Assembly: GCA_042095835.1 (NCBI GenBank)
Contig: JBELML010000009.1
Coordinates: 27,384-91,383 of the forward strand
Direction: 5' to 3'
DNA: 64,000 nt
Source: DATFKA01 sp042095835
GTDB taxonomy: Bacteria; Bacteroidota; Bacteroidia; Chitinophagales; Saprospiraceae
A program made the position numbers and the translations under genes. The stretch's first letter is position 1, and each line of letters starts with the position of its first letter. The notes below the pieces were generated by a model. The model was not told where the DNA came from. It did no database searches and saw only the letters and a list, made by a program, of their open reading frames with translations. Below, piece by piece: positions 35,706 to 45,481 of the stretch.

Positions 35706-36644
35706 CTATTCAGCGAAGCTGTTTAAGGGCACTTTTGCAGGTTTAAAATCAATCCCTAGTTCTTTCTTTGCGAGGTCGTTTCTATAAACCATTTTCGGTT
35801 GACCCTCTGGATCTTTGTTATTTAACATTAATGTAATATCAGAGACTTGATAGCTTTCGCTCGACAATAGATAATTTTTCCCGTGCAGGTCTTTTGTCGT
35901 TGCCGCTTTATAAACCCCTTCTGCAACGTCCTCTACATCTACAATGGCAAAGTAGATATTATGATCATAGAACATTTGAATAAAAGGATTGGGTGCAATT
36001 TTATTTTTGAAAAGAAATTGCAAGCCCATAGAAGTGGAATCTTGTCTTTGAGACAAGGCTTTACCCATTACTCCCACAGGAGATACGGTGGCAATTTCAA
36101 AACCTAAATTTGGGTTATCCGCAATGAATTTTTCGACTGCCTGATTAGCAATAAATTTTGCTTGCGCATACGGGTGACTTTCTTCACTCATAAATGGGGC
36201 GTCGTCCTCATTAATCTGATCGCCTTCGCTTTTATTGCTTGGGAGAAGTGGGAAATTAGTATTATAGGCGGCAACCGAAGCTATGAATATCACCTTTTCT
36301 ATGCCAGGTGTTTTTTGAATGGCTCCAAGAAAGTTTTCTGTACCCTTGATCGTCGGGTCAAATAATTCTGTTTTTGGATCTTTAACATCGAGTTGGAAAG
36401 GGGTACCCCCATGAACTACCATATGGCATCCGCTCAAAAAGTCTTGAAGTTGTGGTCTATTTTCAACATCAAGTTGCACAATTTCCAAATGTTCGGAATG
36501 TGGCAATTGTTTCAAATGCCCATATTTTTCCTTTTTAGATAGATCTGTAGTCGATACTTTTACCTTATATCCACTTTCAAGAAATTTTTTGGTGTTATAG
36601 CTTCCAATAAAGCCAGCACCACCGATAATACCAATTTTTTTCAT
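35706..36644 (-). CDS. NAD-dependent epimerase/dehydratase family protein
   Basis: An extended SDR with the N-terminal NAD(P) motif GGAGFIGSYNTKKF (GxxGxxG) at about residues 8-14 and the active-site YAQAKFIANQ at about 160. The length of 312 aa is normal. The substrate is not predictable. It lies 128 bases upstream of the STAND-AraC regulator gene on the same strand and might be co-transcribed with it. Confidence 0.82.
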   Translation of the reverse strand: MKKIGIIGGAGFIGSYNTKKFLESGYKVKVSTTDLSKKEKYGHLKQLPHSEHLEIVQLDVENRPQLQDFLSGCHMVVHGGTPFQLDVKDPKTELFDPTIKGTENFLGAIQKTPGIEKVIFIASVAAYNTNFPLLPSNKSEGDQINEDDAPFMSEESHPYAQAKFIANQAVEKFIADNPNLGFEIATVSPVGVMGKALSQRQDSTSMGLQFLFKNKIAPNPFIQMFYDHNIYFAIVDVEDVAEGVYKAATTKDLHGKNYLLSSESYQVSDITLMLNNKDPEGQPKMVYRNDLAKKELGIDFKPAKVPLNSFAE

Positions 36645-36779
36645 TTTAGATGTTTTTTATTAAGATAGAATAATAAATTCGGTTTTGCCAGATAATTATT
36701 CAATAACCCCTACCGATTTGGATAAAGACAGTAATCGGCGAATGGAGTCAATGACCGTCTAGCCATTGGAGACCCATTT

Positions 36780-37523
36780 TTATTTTTTTATTTCTTTGTC
36801 AATAAGTTCCATTAATTCTTCAATTATAGATGTCATTTTTCTAAGGTGACTATTCATCATTTTAAATTCTACCACGGCCATAACATATCCATTCTTAGCT
36901 TTTTTATTTGCAAAGAAATCTTTAAAAACTTCTCTTGATAAAATGACTTTTTCACCCCAATGATCTCTAAGCGTCAAATGAAAATCTATATCATTATAGG
37001 CTGTTTTAAAGATAAGTTCTTCGGAGTCAAATCGCCAGTGATCTTCTTCTGCTTTGAGCTGTTTATAAGTTGATTCTAGTTCGAAGAGCATGGTCTTTAT
37101 GCTATCGTTAGTAATATAAGATAGATTTCCAGAGGATATTAATTCTTGAAAAGTATAATTGTGTTGATAAAATCTTGACCATGCAAAGATTTGAATGGTT
37201 TCTTCATTTAAAGTATGCCAATCGTCTACTGGGCCTCCTTCAATGTAACTAATTATTTTTTTAGCAGTTTCCGTTTTTTTTATTCTTCTCTCTATCAAAT
37301 CATCAATTTTCTTGTTATTGATCATCAAATCCTCTTTGATGTTTTGTAGACATCCAATTTCTTTTGCTCTATTTTTTCGAATTTCATTGTTGTTATTGAT
37401 TTGTAATGCAATCAATATCCCTATTACAACTAAGACAATTTCACCAATTGCGTAGATTAAATATTTAGTGAATTTCCTGTCGATTAGAAGTTGTCGTCGA
37501 ATTACCCGGAAGAATTTAATCAT
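36780..37523 (-). CDS. DUF6090 family membrane protein
   Basis: The N-terminal signature RRQLLIDRKFTKYLIYAIGEIVLVVIGILIALQINN marks the Bacteroidota DUF6090 family: one transmembrane helix (about residues 20-42) with a long, charged helical domain after it. The function is unknown. The gene is a single transcription unit, AT-rich at 247 codons. Confidence 0.85.
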   Translation of the reverse strand: MIKFFRVIRRQLLIDRKFTKYLIYAIGEIVLVVIGILIALQINNNNEIRKNRAKEIGCLQNIKEDLMINNKKIDDLIERRIKKTETAKKIISYIEGGPVDDWHTLNEETIQIFAWSRFYQHNYTFQELISSGNLSYITNDSIKTMLFELESTYKQLKAEEDHWRFDSEELIFKTAYNDIDFHLTLRDHWGEKVILSREVFKDFFANKKAKNGYVMAVVEFKMMNSHLRKMTSIIEELMELIDKEIKK

Positions 37524-37688
37524 TGGTTTCTGGTTTTTTATTAGGCATCAACTCCTCATAAAAGATTGCAATATTCTCAGTTTATAAATCCTATTATAAG
37601 CCTAATGTATTAAAGTAATAGTGGCTAATATAAATGGCCTGAGGGCGAGTAGCCCTCATGAACATTTTATGCTTTGCGCTCACCAGCC

Positions 37689-38171
37689 TTATTTTAATGA
37701 GGTGATAGAAGGGTCGGGATTATAAATATCTATTGTATTTTTCCACGCTCCGTCATTTTGTTTTTCCCAAATCCCAACTTCAATAAAATAATAAGTGTTT
37801 AGATTTCCTGCTTCATCAGGTATCTTGAAGTACTTGTGTGCAATGACGTATCCTAATTCTCCTGACTTTGCAACAATTGCTTTTTGAGGCACCCAGTTGA
37901 CTTCAAATCCAGGTATTTCTCCAACGCTTTCAAGCATTTGAGATAACTGTTTATGACCTACTAACTTGCCCTGATCAGGTGTCATTAAAATAGCATCTTC
38001 AGACCAATAACTTAATATTTTATCTGGGTTTCCACTTTGAGCTGCTGCTGCCCACTCCCGAGACAATTCCATTAGTTTTTGTTCCTCTTGCCCAAGATCG
38101 GTTTTTTGGGCAGTACAGGATAAGGATAAAATGATAAGAGGCAACATCATCGCAATTTGAATAGACTTCAT
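37689..38171 (-). CDS. SnoaL/NTF2-like (DUF4440-type) exported protein
   Basis: A lipoprotein-type signal (LIILSLSCTAQ, lipidation Cys about residue 20) precedes an NTF2-like fold: MELSREWAAAAQSGNPDKILSYWSEDAILMTPDQGKLVGHKQL and ...NTIDIYNPDPS. Members bind small molecules or catalyse isomerisation, but this one has no assigned ligand. It has a 123-codon domain, normal for the family, and stands alone. Confidence 0.78.
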   Translation of the reverse strand: MKSIQIAMMLPLIILSLSCTAQKTDLGQEEQKLMELSREWAAAAQSGNPDKILSYWSEDAILMTPDQGKLVGHKQLSQMLESVGEIPGFEVNWVPQKAIVAKSGELGYVIAHKYFKIPDEAGNLNTYYFIEVGIWEKQNDGAWKNTIDIYNPDPSITSLK

Positions 38172-38440
38172 TGTTTAATCATTTAAAGTTCTGAAATGAA
38201 TTGACGATGTAAAGGTAACGTAGCCTAAGGCACTCTATACTGGAGGGATTTTTCAAATAAGAGTATAGATTTTGCAGAAACGTAAAATTATAGGACTTAT
38301 TTTACACTAGAAGCCAGGGCTGCCTACCGTCAAAGTAAAACCTTTGTAGAGCTTCCTATTTCAGCTCCAATACTCCTCAAAAAGGCGTTCCCTAGCTTTA
38401 AAACTCATTGCCGCCTATAAGGTCAGGCGTTATATTTCTT

Positions 38441-39868
38441 TTATTGAGCTTCTATTTGTAGGATGATTCTTTTATATCTCGACAAGGATGGCTCTCCTTT
38501 ATCTGTTACTTTTAGGATTATATGAATCGTTTCTGTCTTATTTACTATAGGAGCGACTCCATGAATGGTATTGGCATTTTCAGGTTGACCGAGTTCGAAT
38601 GCTCCTTTATAGCTGCCTGCCTCGAGGTAAGGAAACCATAAAAAGCTCAAATTATCACCATCAGGATCAGTTGAATTTGAAGCATTCAAACCAAAAGGCT
38701 CCCCAGATTTTAGGATCATTTTTTCAGGGTGGGCTAATTTTGGTATAGGCGGATGGTTAGCTTCTTCAAATGACATAATGCTCCAATCCATACGTGCTGC
38801 AAAATCATGTTGAAAATCATCTCGCCAGCGCCATAAGCTTTCTTTGTACCCATTGAAAACAGTGGTATCTTTTTTAACAGTCCTCCCATAGGCACTTGGA
38901 ATATAGCGGATGTAGTGGTCTATGGCATTTGTCCAAATGGGTCTTGTTTCAGGAGCAATTGTGACAATAGACCCGCCTTTTTTAGTTGCTGAAAAATCTG
39001 GTTTATATAATTCGTAGCGTCCTCCCCAGCCTCCCCATTCAGGGCGTTCGGCATTATTTAAACCATTTGGTATCAGTGATAAAAATGCTGGTGTGTCACC
39101 TTCTACACCCCAAGACACGTCAGGGTAGGCAGCACCAAGTGGGCCATGCCCCTGCTGTATATGCTCAGCCAACCATTTATTGCTGATGGTGCTGTTATCG
39201 ATTCCCTCAAATACACCATTTATGCCTGTCCAGGTGGCGCTTCCGTAGTGATCTCCAGGTGAAACAATATAGAATAAGTCAGGAAAATTGTTTCGAATCC
39301 AAATACCACTATCATCTTGGTCTGAAATGGTATATACCCTTAGTTTAGCAATCAATTCTGCAGCCTTATTTTTGCTTTTTGTTTTTTCGATTTTGTAAAG
39401 AGCCTGTGCCAAAGTATTTACGCCACCCCAAACAGAAACCCAAAGAGGTCTATCATCTTCTTTTTCTAATTCCTTAATAAGCCATTCTGAACCTTCCGAA
39501 TCCAGACCTTCCCCAACACCCATCATACCATATTTAGGCAAACCACTCTTTACCAGGCTTAACAATTCGCCCTTTGTTGGAAAACCCTTTTCATGTTGAA
39601 GTAAATTAGGCTGGACTTTCCCATAAGCCTCAATAAGTTTGACAATAGATGCTGGATTCACTTCATCAGTATGCCAACAAGAGGTAGTAGCTACCAACCC
39701 CTTAATATCTATTTGATTGGCGTATAAAAAAAGTCTAATCAATGATTGGGTGTCATCTGGATCAGCTTCAATATCGGTAAGCACAATTACTCTGCTCTTG
39801 TCAATTGATTGACTAAACGTAGTGGTCACCATCCCAAAAAAAACAAACACGACTAAATACTGTTTCAT
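38441..39868 (-). CDS. Sde182/DUF1593 nucleoside-hydrolase-like exported protein
   Basis: After a signal peptide (ending TTTFSQS), residues ~28-330 are the DUF1593 domain, related to nucleoside hydrolases: VIVLTDIEADPDDTQSLIRLFLYAN carries the Asp-rich metal site (xDxDPDD-like) and VSVWGGVNTLAQALYKI. The C-terminal ~110 residues form a beta-sandwich (AHPEKMILKSGEPFGLNASNSTDPDGD...). Related proteins occur in polysaccharide-degrading bacteria. The substrate is unknown. No polysaccharide utilisation locus partner is adjacent. Confidence 0.85.
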   Translation of the reverse strand: MKQYLVVFVFFGMVTTTFSQSIDKSRVIVLTDIEADPDDTQSLIRLFLYANQIDIKGLVATTSCWHTDEVNPASIVKLIEAYGKVQPNLLQHEKGFPTKGELLSLVKSGLPKYGMMGVGEGLDSEGSEWLIKELEKEDDRPLWVSVWGGVNTLAQALYKIEKTKSKNKAAELIAKLRVYTISDQDDSGIWIRNNFPDLFYIVSPGDHYGSATWTGINGVFEGIDNSTISNKWLAEHIQQGHGPLGAAYPDVSWGVEGDTPAFLSLIPNGLNNAERPEWGGWGGRYELYKPDFSATKKGGSIVTIAPETRPIWTNAIDHYIRYIPSAYGRTVKKDTTVFNGYKESLWRWRDDFQHDFAARMDWSIMSFEEANHPPIPKLAHPEKMILKSGEPFGLNASNSTDPDGDNLSFLWFPYLEAGSYKGAFELGQPENANTIHGVAPIVNKTETIHIILKVTDKGEPSLSRYKRIILQIEAQ

Positions 39869-39940
39869 ACCCTTAATTTTTTCACTGAAACATGAGAGCT
39901 TATACTTTCTTCCTTATGTATTGCTACGCACCCACACTCC

Positions 39941-40843
39941 TCAACTCCCATGCAGTTTTTCAATAAATTCCTCTTTAAAAGTAGAAATAAAATTGTCGAT
40001 ATACTTTTTAGAAAGGGCATTTTTTTTGACGACCATATAATGCCTGCGTTTTACACCATTCGGTCCGATACGTTTCATTCTTAGGTCCTCGGATAATTTG
40101 AAATTTTTCAACTGCCATTTCGGAGAGCACATCATCCCAAGATTGGCAGCAACCATTGCTAGGGAGAGTTCCGTAAATGGAATCGCAGATATTTTCTTGG
40201 GTATCACCTTATTTGCTCGCAGACAATGCTCATATATGGCCACCCCTTCCAATGGAAAAGAATTGATAATTAAATGGGCATCTGTAAAACTACTTGGAGA
40301 TATATACTCCTCTTCATTAAATGGATGCTCTTTGTGGACCACCGCAAAAATCTCATCCTGATAAACCTCGATGCTGTACAAATCATCCGAAAGGGCTTGG
40401 TAGGTAGACATCATGATGTCTACTTCATCTGAATTTATTTTGGTAACCATCTCATGCCTTGAGCCAATATTAAGTGTTATATCGATTTCTGGATAAAGCA
40501 AGCCCATTTTTTGGATAAAACCCGGAAGGCTATGGAAAAAAGATTGGCATTCTACCGCTAATTCAATTTTGCCTTTTGAGCCTTCTTTGATTTGCTCGAT
40601 TTTACTAAATCCCTTCTTTATGGCAGCAAATAATTCCACCGACAAATGATAGAGCTCCTCCCCTTCTGTTGTCAGTATCCACTTATTTCGTTTTCTGTGA
40701 AAGACTTTAAAACCTAATCGCTCTTCCAGTTCCCGCAATTGATGGCTCAATGCCGATTGCGTCAAAAATAACTTCTCAGAAGAATTCGCAATGCTCCCTT
40801 CTTCAGCGATGGTCTTGATGAGCCTGTAATATTTAAGTTCCAT
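39941..40843 (-). CDS. LysR-family transcriptional regulator
   Basis: The N-terminal winged helix (residues 1-60, IAEEGSIANSSEKLFLTQSALSHQLRELEERLG) and substrate-binding domain (about 90-290) are classical. It is divergent from the DUF5916 gene, and the 136-base gap contains a T-N11-A-like palindrome (40878-40892), so it probably controls that gene and itself. The effector is unknown. Confidence 0.9.
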   Translation of the reverse strand: MELKYYRLIKTIAEEGSIANSSEKLFLTQSALSHQLRELEERLGFKVFHRKRNKWILTTEGEELYHLSVELFAAIKKGFSKIEQIKEGSKGKIELAVECQSFFHSLPGFIQKMGLLYPEIDITLNIGSRHEMVTKINSDEVDIMMSTYQALSDDLYSIEVYQDEIFAVVHKEHPFNEEEYISPSSFTDAHLIINSFPLEGVAIYEHCLRANKVIPKKISAIPFTELSLAMVAANLGMMCSPKWQLKNFKLSEDLRMKRIGPNGVKRRHYMVVKKNALSKKYIDNFISTFKEEFIEKLHGS

Positions 40844-40877
40844 AGCTGCAAGATAATGGAATACCCGCAGCCCTTCA

Positions 40878-40916
40878 TTGAGAATGTTTCAACTACCGAA
40901 TCAAGATTGCTCAATC
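40878..40916. promoter_or_regulatory. Candidate LysR operator region
   Basis: TTGA-N7-TCAA (40878-40892) fits the T-N11-A LysR motif, and a second perfect palindrome GATTGCTCAATC lies at 40905-40916. Both are between the divergent LysR and DUF5916 starts, 30-70 bases upstream of the DUF5916 -7 box. Confidence 0.4.
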
Positions 40917-40946
40917 TAAAAATTTTCCTTCGAGTGGCTGTGTCAA

Positions 40947-40954
40947 TAGTTTTG
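40947..40954 (+). promoter_or_regulatory. -7 promoter box (TAGTTTTG) for the DUF5916 gene
   Basis: A perfect TAnnTTTG match 25 bases before the ATG at 40980. A -33 element is not clear, which fits a promoter that needs the LysR activator. Confidence 0.5.
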
Positions 40955-40979
40955 CTGAATAGATCACCAATTAACAATA

Positions 40980-43643
40980 ATGATGACACATTCATTTCAC
41001 TTGATAAGCTACCTGGCCATTCTCTTGCTCTTTTTTGTAAAGACCTCTTTTGCTCAAAGTCAAGAGCTGGTAGAAAAAAGAAGCTGTAGGGCTATTTCTA
41101 TTCTGGACAAGCATAAACCGGAAATAGATGGCCAATTGGTGGAGGACGTTTGGGAAATAGGTACCTGGGAAACCGACTTTGTCCAGCGACAACCCAATGA
41201 AAATGCCCCTCCTTCTGAGCAAACGGCCTTTAAAATCTTATTTGATGCCAAATATTTATACATCGGTATCAGGATGTATGACCAAGATCCTAGTTCCATT
41301 AATCAAAGGATGTCGAGACGAGATGGTTTTGAAGGTGATTGGGTAGAAGTAAGTTTAGATGGAAATGGAGATTTGCGTTCCGCTTTTTCGATAAGCTTAA
41401 CGGCTGCTGGAGTTAGAGGAGATAAAATTATTTCCATGAATGGAGCAAATGAGGATCCTTTTTGGAATCCTATTTGGTCCGCCAAAGCGAATGTCGATGA
41501 AGCCGGTTGGACAGCAGAAATGAAAATCCCATTTAGTCAATTGAGATTTGGAAAGTCAAAAAGTACAAGCTGGGGATTACAAGTACGTAGAAAATATTTT
41601 AAGGAAGAAGAAACTGCTGTTTGGCAACGAGTGCCTTTAAACGCTTCTGGTTGGGTCAGTGAGTTTGGCACATTGGAAGGACTCCAAAATCTAGGCGCTC
41701 AAAAGCTAATGGAAATTCAACCTTATGTAGTCACTTCATTTGAATCATTTCAAAAAGAACCACAAAATCCTTTTAAATCAAAAAACAAAACCACAATGAC
41801 CGCTGGGGTGGATGGAAAAATAGGTCTCAGCAATGACCTCACCTTAGACTTTACGATTAACCCTGATTTTGGGCAAGTTGAGGCCGACCCCTCCGCTATT
41901 GCTTTGGATGGGTTCCAACTTTTCTTTGCGGAGCAGCGGCCCTTTTTTGTAGAAAATAAAGAGATCTTAAACTACCAATTTTCCACGCCTAAAATTTGGA
42001 GCATTTACAATAATGACAACCTTTTTTATTCTCGAAGGATTGGAGGCAAACCCCACGGAAGTGCGCAGCAATTATCGAATGAATTTGTAGAAGCACCTGA
42101 ACGGACCACAATTTTAGGAGCGGCCAAATTTGGAGGTAAAACCCAAAAAGGCTTATCTATTGGTATATTAGAGGCCATTACCGCTACAGAATATGCTCAA
42201 ATTTCTGATGGCACCAATAATAGAGCAAGGCTTATTGAACCTCTTACTAATTATTTTGTCGCAAGGGTTCAAAAGGACTTTAACAATAGAAATACCTTCA
42301 TAGGCGGAATACTAACTGCGACGAATAGGGATTTGGACGAACCGCTGGAATCATTATTACATCAAAATGCGACGACCTTTGGGCTCGACTTTTTCCACCA
42401 ATGGAACAATAGAAACTACTATGTCGGCGCTAATTTTATCGGAAGTCATGTTCAAGGAAGCAAAGCCGCGATCCTAAAAACACAAACATCTATTCCGCAT
42501 CTTTTTCAAAAGCCAGATGCTAGTTATGCGCCTGTCAATCCGAATAGAACTTCTTTAACAGGGCATGGAGGAGATATTAAAATCGGGAAAGTAGGGAGTG
42601 GTCATTTGACTTTTGAGACTGGATTAACTTGGCGCTCTCCCGAATTAGAATTAAATGATATGGGCTTTATGCGGGAGGCAGATGTGATCTTTAACTATGC
42701 AGGTATTGATTACAATTTTTTCAAACCCTTCTCTGTATTCCGTAGCGCGGTGATCAAATATAAGCATTGGATATTTGCAGACTTTGGAGGAAGAATCAAT
42801 TTTGCAGATTGGGACATGGAAATGAGAGGCGTGTTTAAAAATAATTGGAGCGCGAACCTGGGATTTTTCATCCAGCCTCATATTTATTCGCGTTCTCTTC
42901 TACAGGGAGGTCCGAGAATAAAGATGCCTGACCAGCATGGTGCTTATTGGGGATTAGGTTCAGACCGAAGAAAAAAACTATCCTTTTATTATAATGGATG
43001 GACAAAAATGGGCAATAGCGACAGTTATTTTTTATTAGAAAATAGCCTAGCCTTGAGGTACCAACCCCTTGATCAATTCAATATCTCTTTATCGCCAAGT
43101 TACACCTTCACGAATAAGAGATTACAGTACATAAGCACTACTCAAAATGGAGGGGCAAGCCGCTATATTACGGCTCGCCTCGACCAAAAAACCTTAAGTT
43201 TAGCCTTAAGATTAAACTATACCATTAGTCCCGATTTAACCATTCAATATTATGGCCAACCGTTTGTGTCTACTGGAAAATATAAGGGTTTCAACTATGT
43301 GCAACATCCATTAGCCAACTCTTTTTCGGAACAATTAGCTTTTTTTGATACCGACCAATTATCTGAAGATGCCAGTTCAGGGAATTATATAATAGATGAA
43401 GATAGAGATGGGCATACGGATTATCAATTCCACAATCCAGATTTTAGTTTTGTTCAGTTTCAATCTAATTTGGTCTTGAGATATGAATACAAAGCAGGCT
43501 CCGAAATATTCTTGGTTTGGGCTCAAAATGCAAGCGACTACGGTATGCCCAGCGCTCGTTTTATAGAGGATGTCAATCAACAGTTGCTAGGGATTAGACC
43601 CAAGCATACTTTTTTACTAAAAATGACTTATCGTTTTTATTGA
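40980..43643 (+). CDS. DUF5916 outer-membrane protein with CBM9-like domain
   Basis: A signal peptide (ending KTSFAQS) is followed by a carbohydrate-binding family 9-like domain (about residues 40-230: PEIDGQLVEDVWE...GWTAEMKIPFSQLRF). The rest is the DUF5916 beta-barrel region, which ends in aromatic-rich strands (TFLLKMTYRFY, terminal aromatic as in outer-membrane barrels). The 887-residue length is typical. It is probably an outer-membrane protein involved in uptake or surface binding; no substrate is known. It is likely regulated by the divergent LysR protein. Confidence 0.88.
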   Translation: MMTHSFHLISYLAILLLFFVKTSFAQSQELVEKRSCRAISILDKHKPEIDGQLVEDVWEIGTWETDFVQRQPNENAPPSEQTAFKILFDAKYLYIGIRMYDQDPSSINQRMSRRDGFEGDWVEVSLDGNGDLRSAFSISLTAAGVRGDKIISMNGANEDPFWNPIWSAKANVDEAGWTAEMKIPFSQLRFGKSKSTSWGLQVRRKYFKEEETAVWQRVPLNASGWVSEFGTLEGLQNLGAQKLMEIQPYVVTSFESFQKEPQNPFKSKNKTTMTAGVDGKIGLSNDLTLDFTINPDFGQVEADPSAIALDGFQLFFAEQRPFFVENKEILNYQFSTPKIWSIYNNDNLFYSRRIGGKPHGSAQQLSNEFVEAPERTTILGAAKFGGKTQKGLSIGILEAITATEYAQISDGTNNRARLIEPLTNYFVARVQKDFNNRNTFIGGILTATNRDLDEPLESLLHQNATTFGLDFFHQWNNRNYYVGANFIGSHVQGSKAAILKTQTSIPHLFQKPDASYAPVNPNRTSLTGHGGDIKIGKVGSGHLTFETGLTWRSPELELNDMGFMREADVIFNYAGIDYNFFKPFSVFRSAVIKYKHWIFADFGGRINFADWDMEMRGVFKNNWSANLGFFIQPHIYSRSLLQGGPRIKMPDQHGAYWGLGSDRRKKLSFYYNGWTKMGNSDSYFLLENSLALRYQPLDQFNISLSPSYTFTNKRLQYISTTQNGGASRYITARLDQKTLSLALRLNYTISPDLTIQYYGQPFVSTGKYKGFNYVQHPLANSFSEQLAFFDTDQLSEDASSGNYIIDEDRDGHTDYQFHNPDFSFVQFQSNLVLRYEYKAGSEIFLVWAQNASDYGMPSARFIEDVNQQLLGIRPKHTFLLKMTYRFY

Positions 43644-43720
43644 TGGTGGAGGTTTAGCTCTAAACTTCTTGGTAGGATAGGCGCTTCTTGGCTCCAAATT
43701 ACTAAATAAGAGTAAACTCT

Positions 43721-43757
43721 GAACAAAAAGGGAAGAGCACAATTTTGCGCTCTTCCC
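43721..43757 (-). terminator. Intrinsic terminator after the Cys-rich lipoprotein gene
   Basis: GGGAAGAGC (43730-43738) pairs with GCTCTTCCC (43749-43757); on the minus strand the stem is followed by TTTTTG. It lies 76 bases after the stop codon of the minus-strand lipoprotein gene and also faces the end of the DUF5916 gene. Confidence 0.75.
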
Positions 43758-43832
43758 ATATCTCCTGGAACTATTGCTTACTGTTTACATGATAATCTGA
43801 GATCATGAGTAGGTATGTGCTTCTTTACATTA

Positions 43833-45200
43833 CTAATCACAGGCATCTTTATATTCATCGGGTCTTAGCAAATCTATATTCCAAGCTAAGAATGGAGGGG
43901 ATTTTAATGGTTGCATTCCCTTCCAGTTATTTTCAGGACCGAAATTGACTAAATTAACTTTAACTTCCCTAAAGGATCGCCAATGTCTTTTTGAGCCACT
44001 TTTTTTTCTTCGCTGGACGGTATAAGTTGCGTTACCTGTGAAATAACCTTCGTTTTCCCCATAGACTTGTTGTATAACATTAGCGGTTGCGAACCACACA
44101 TTGTTTTCATCCATATCTATGGAAATGCCAGATGCCGTTCCTTCTGTTTTAGAACGACCAATAGAAGCGTTAGCTTCAAATGTAAGCTCTTTAAGAAAAC
44201 TGAATATCCCGGAATTAAATTTACCGCCAAGTTTCATGCCCAATGAATAAGAATTTGTATAAGAAACTCTTTCGTCAAAGCTACAAGACACACCACAAAG
44301 AAATCTTGGCCCAGTATCAGAGGTGTTTTCTGAGCTACAAGATCTTAAACTAGGTTTAATTATCTCATATTCTGTTTCCCCCATTGTACTTAATTGTGCT
44401 CGCACGGCACTAAAATCTGCGTCAGCCATTCTATACTCCCATCTGTTATTGTCTTCTGGAAGATAAATTGTATTTGTTGCTTTAATGTACACGTTATCAT
44501 AACAATAGGATAAACACTTTTTTGTTCTTGGATGACGCCTGCAACACCTCTTACCCTCCCTAATAAGTTCAATACTAGGACTTCCATTTGATCTCAAACT
44601 GATTTCATTGATGTCCTTTACGGGATGCATGCTTAGTCTGTTAATCAGGGATGCGTCACTTAAGGTATCAGGTAAATAATACAAAAGAGACTGTTTAGAA
44701 TTTTTAGAGTTTTCAAGTACAACAATGCCACAAGGAATTTCCTCTGTGAAGAAGCCTAATTCATTGAATTTTTTTTGATTCCGAGTACCAGATTCAAAAA
44801 TTAGTGAGGCATTAACCTGGTGTGCATCATATATGAAGTCTTTGATGGATGTTTCTCCTTGATATGGAAATTCATCTAAGTCTACATAAATGAAGGCTGC
44901 TTTGTCTGTACTATAGTCTGCAAAACTGTTTATCTTCTCCTTAGCTACTGTTCGCTGGGCATCAATAATTTTTCCAATTTTACCATTAATTCCCCCAAAT
45001 GTAGCGATGGCGCCATAGTTTCTGTCATCTGAAGTCCATCTGGAGGGAGATGCCTGGTCATCTAGTAAATCTTCTTCCATCAATAAGGCTGCTTGGTCTT
45101 CATTAATTTGGAAATCCTCTTTCTCACAAGCTATTAGAGCTATACCTAGCAAGGAGTAGAATAAAAATGTCCATTGATTTAAATTACGTGATTTTTTCAT
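43833..45200 (-). CDS. Large cysteine-rich lipoprotein, possibly aerolysin-like
   Basis: No family is recognised with certainty. A lipobox (GIALIACEK, Cys25) makes it a lipoprotein. Residues ~55-205 form an unfamiliar N-terminal domain. A dense cysteine cluster follows (KRCCRRHPRTKKCLSYC at about residues 217-233), then a region with alternating polar/hydrophobic strands and Ser/Thr/Gly runs (SYTNSYSLGMKLGGKFNSG and ANASIGRSKTEGTASGISI). That pattern is reminiscent of the membrane-inserting region of aerolysin/ETX-MTX2 toxins. This is only a visual hypothesis. A terminator follows the gene and an inverted repeat precedes it. Confidence 0.6.
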   Translation of the reverse strand: MKKSRNLNQWTFLFYSLLGIALIACEKEDFQINEDQAALLMEEDLLDDQASPSRWTSDDRNYGAIATFGGINGKIGKIIDAQRTVAKEKINSFADYSTDKAAFIYVDLDEFPYQGETSIKDFIYDAHQVNASLIFESGTRNQKKFNELGFFTEEIPCGIVVLENSKNSKQSLLYYLPDTLSDASLINRLSMHPVKDINEISLRSNGSPSIELIREGKRCCRRHPRTKKCLSYCYDNVYIKATNTIYLPEDNNRWEYRMADADFSAVRAQLSTMGETEYEIIKPSLRSCSSENTSDTGPRFLCGVSCSFDERVSYTNSYSLGMKLGGKFNSGIFSFLKELTFEANASIGRSKTEGTASGISIDMDENNVWFATANVIQQVYGENEGYFTGNATYTVQRRKKSGSKRHWRSFREVKVNLVNFGPENNWKGMQPLKSPPFLAWNIDLLRPDEYKDACD

Positions 45201-45223
45201 TAGATTACTTTTTTTAGAAATGA

Positions 45224-45338
45224 TTTAGGTTAAACGTATCAAAATCAAAAATACGGAATAAGTCGTAGTTTACGAGCATGGAACTACGTTGAGGTCTTAA
45301 AAACTATACCAACGTAGATTTGATGCGTTTAACCTAAA
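45224..45338. repeat. 115-bp inverted-repeat element
   Basis: Ends of about 22 bp (45224-45246 and 45317-45338, TTTAGGTTAAACG... and its inverse, two differences plus one gap) enclose smaller palindromes (CGTAGTTT/GAACTACG). It sits 24 bases upstream of the lipoprotein gene and next to the IS element. It could be a MITE or a large operator/attenuator-like structure. Confidence 0.6.
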
Positions 45339-45481
45339 AAAAAACGGTAAATTCATCAGGAGCTATTTCAAAATTATCTTCGCTGTTACCAAAGCAGCTT
45401 TTGATCCTGAATTGTATTGCAAAAGTCTCGCAGCAAGTGTGTATAGTTTAGGCTACACTTAATTGTAATAGACACGACTTG

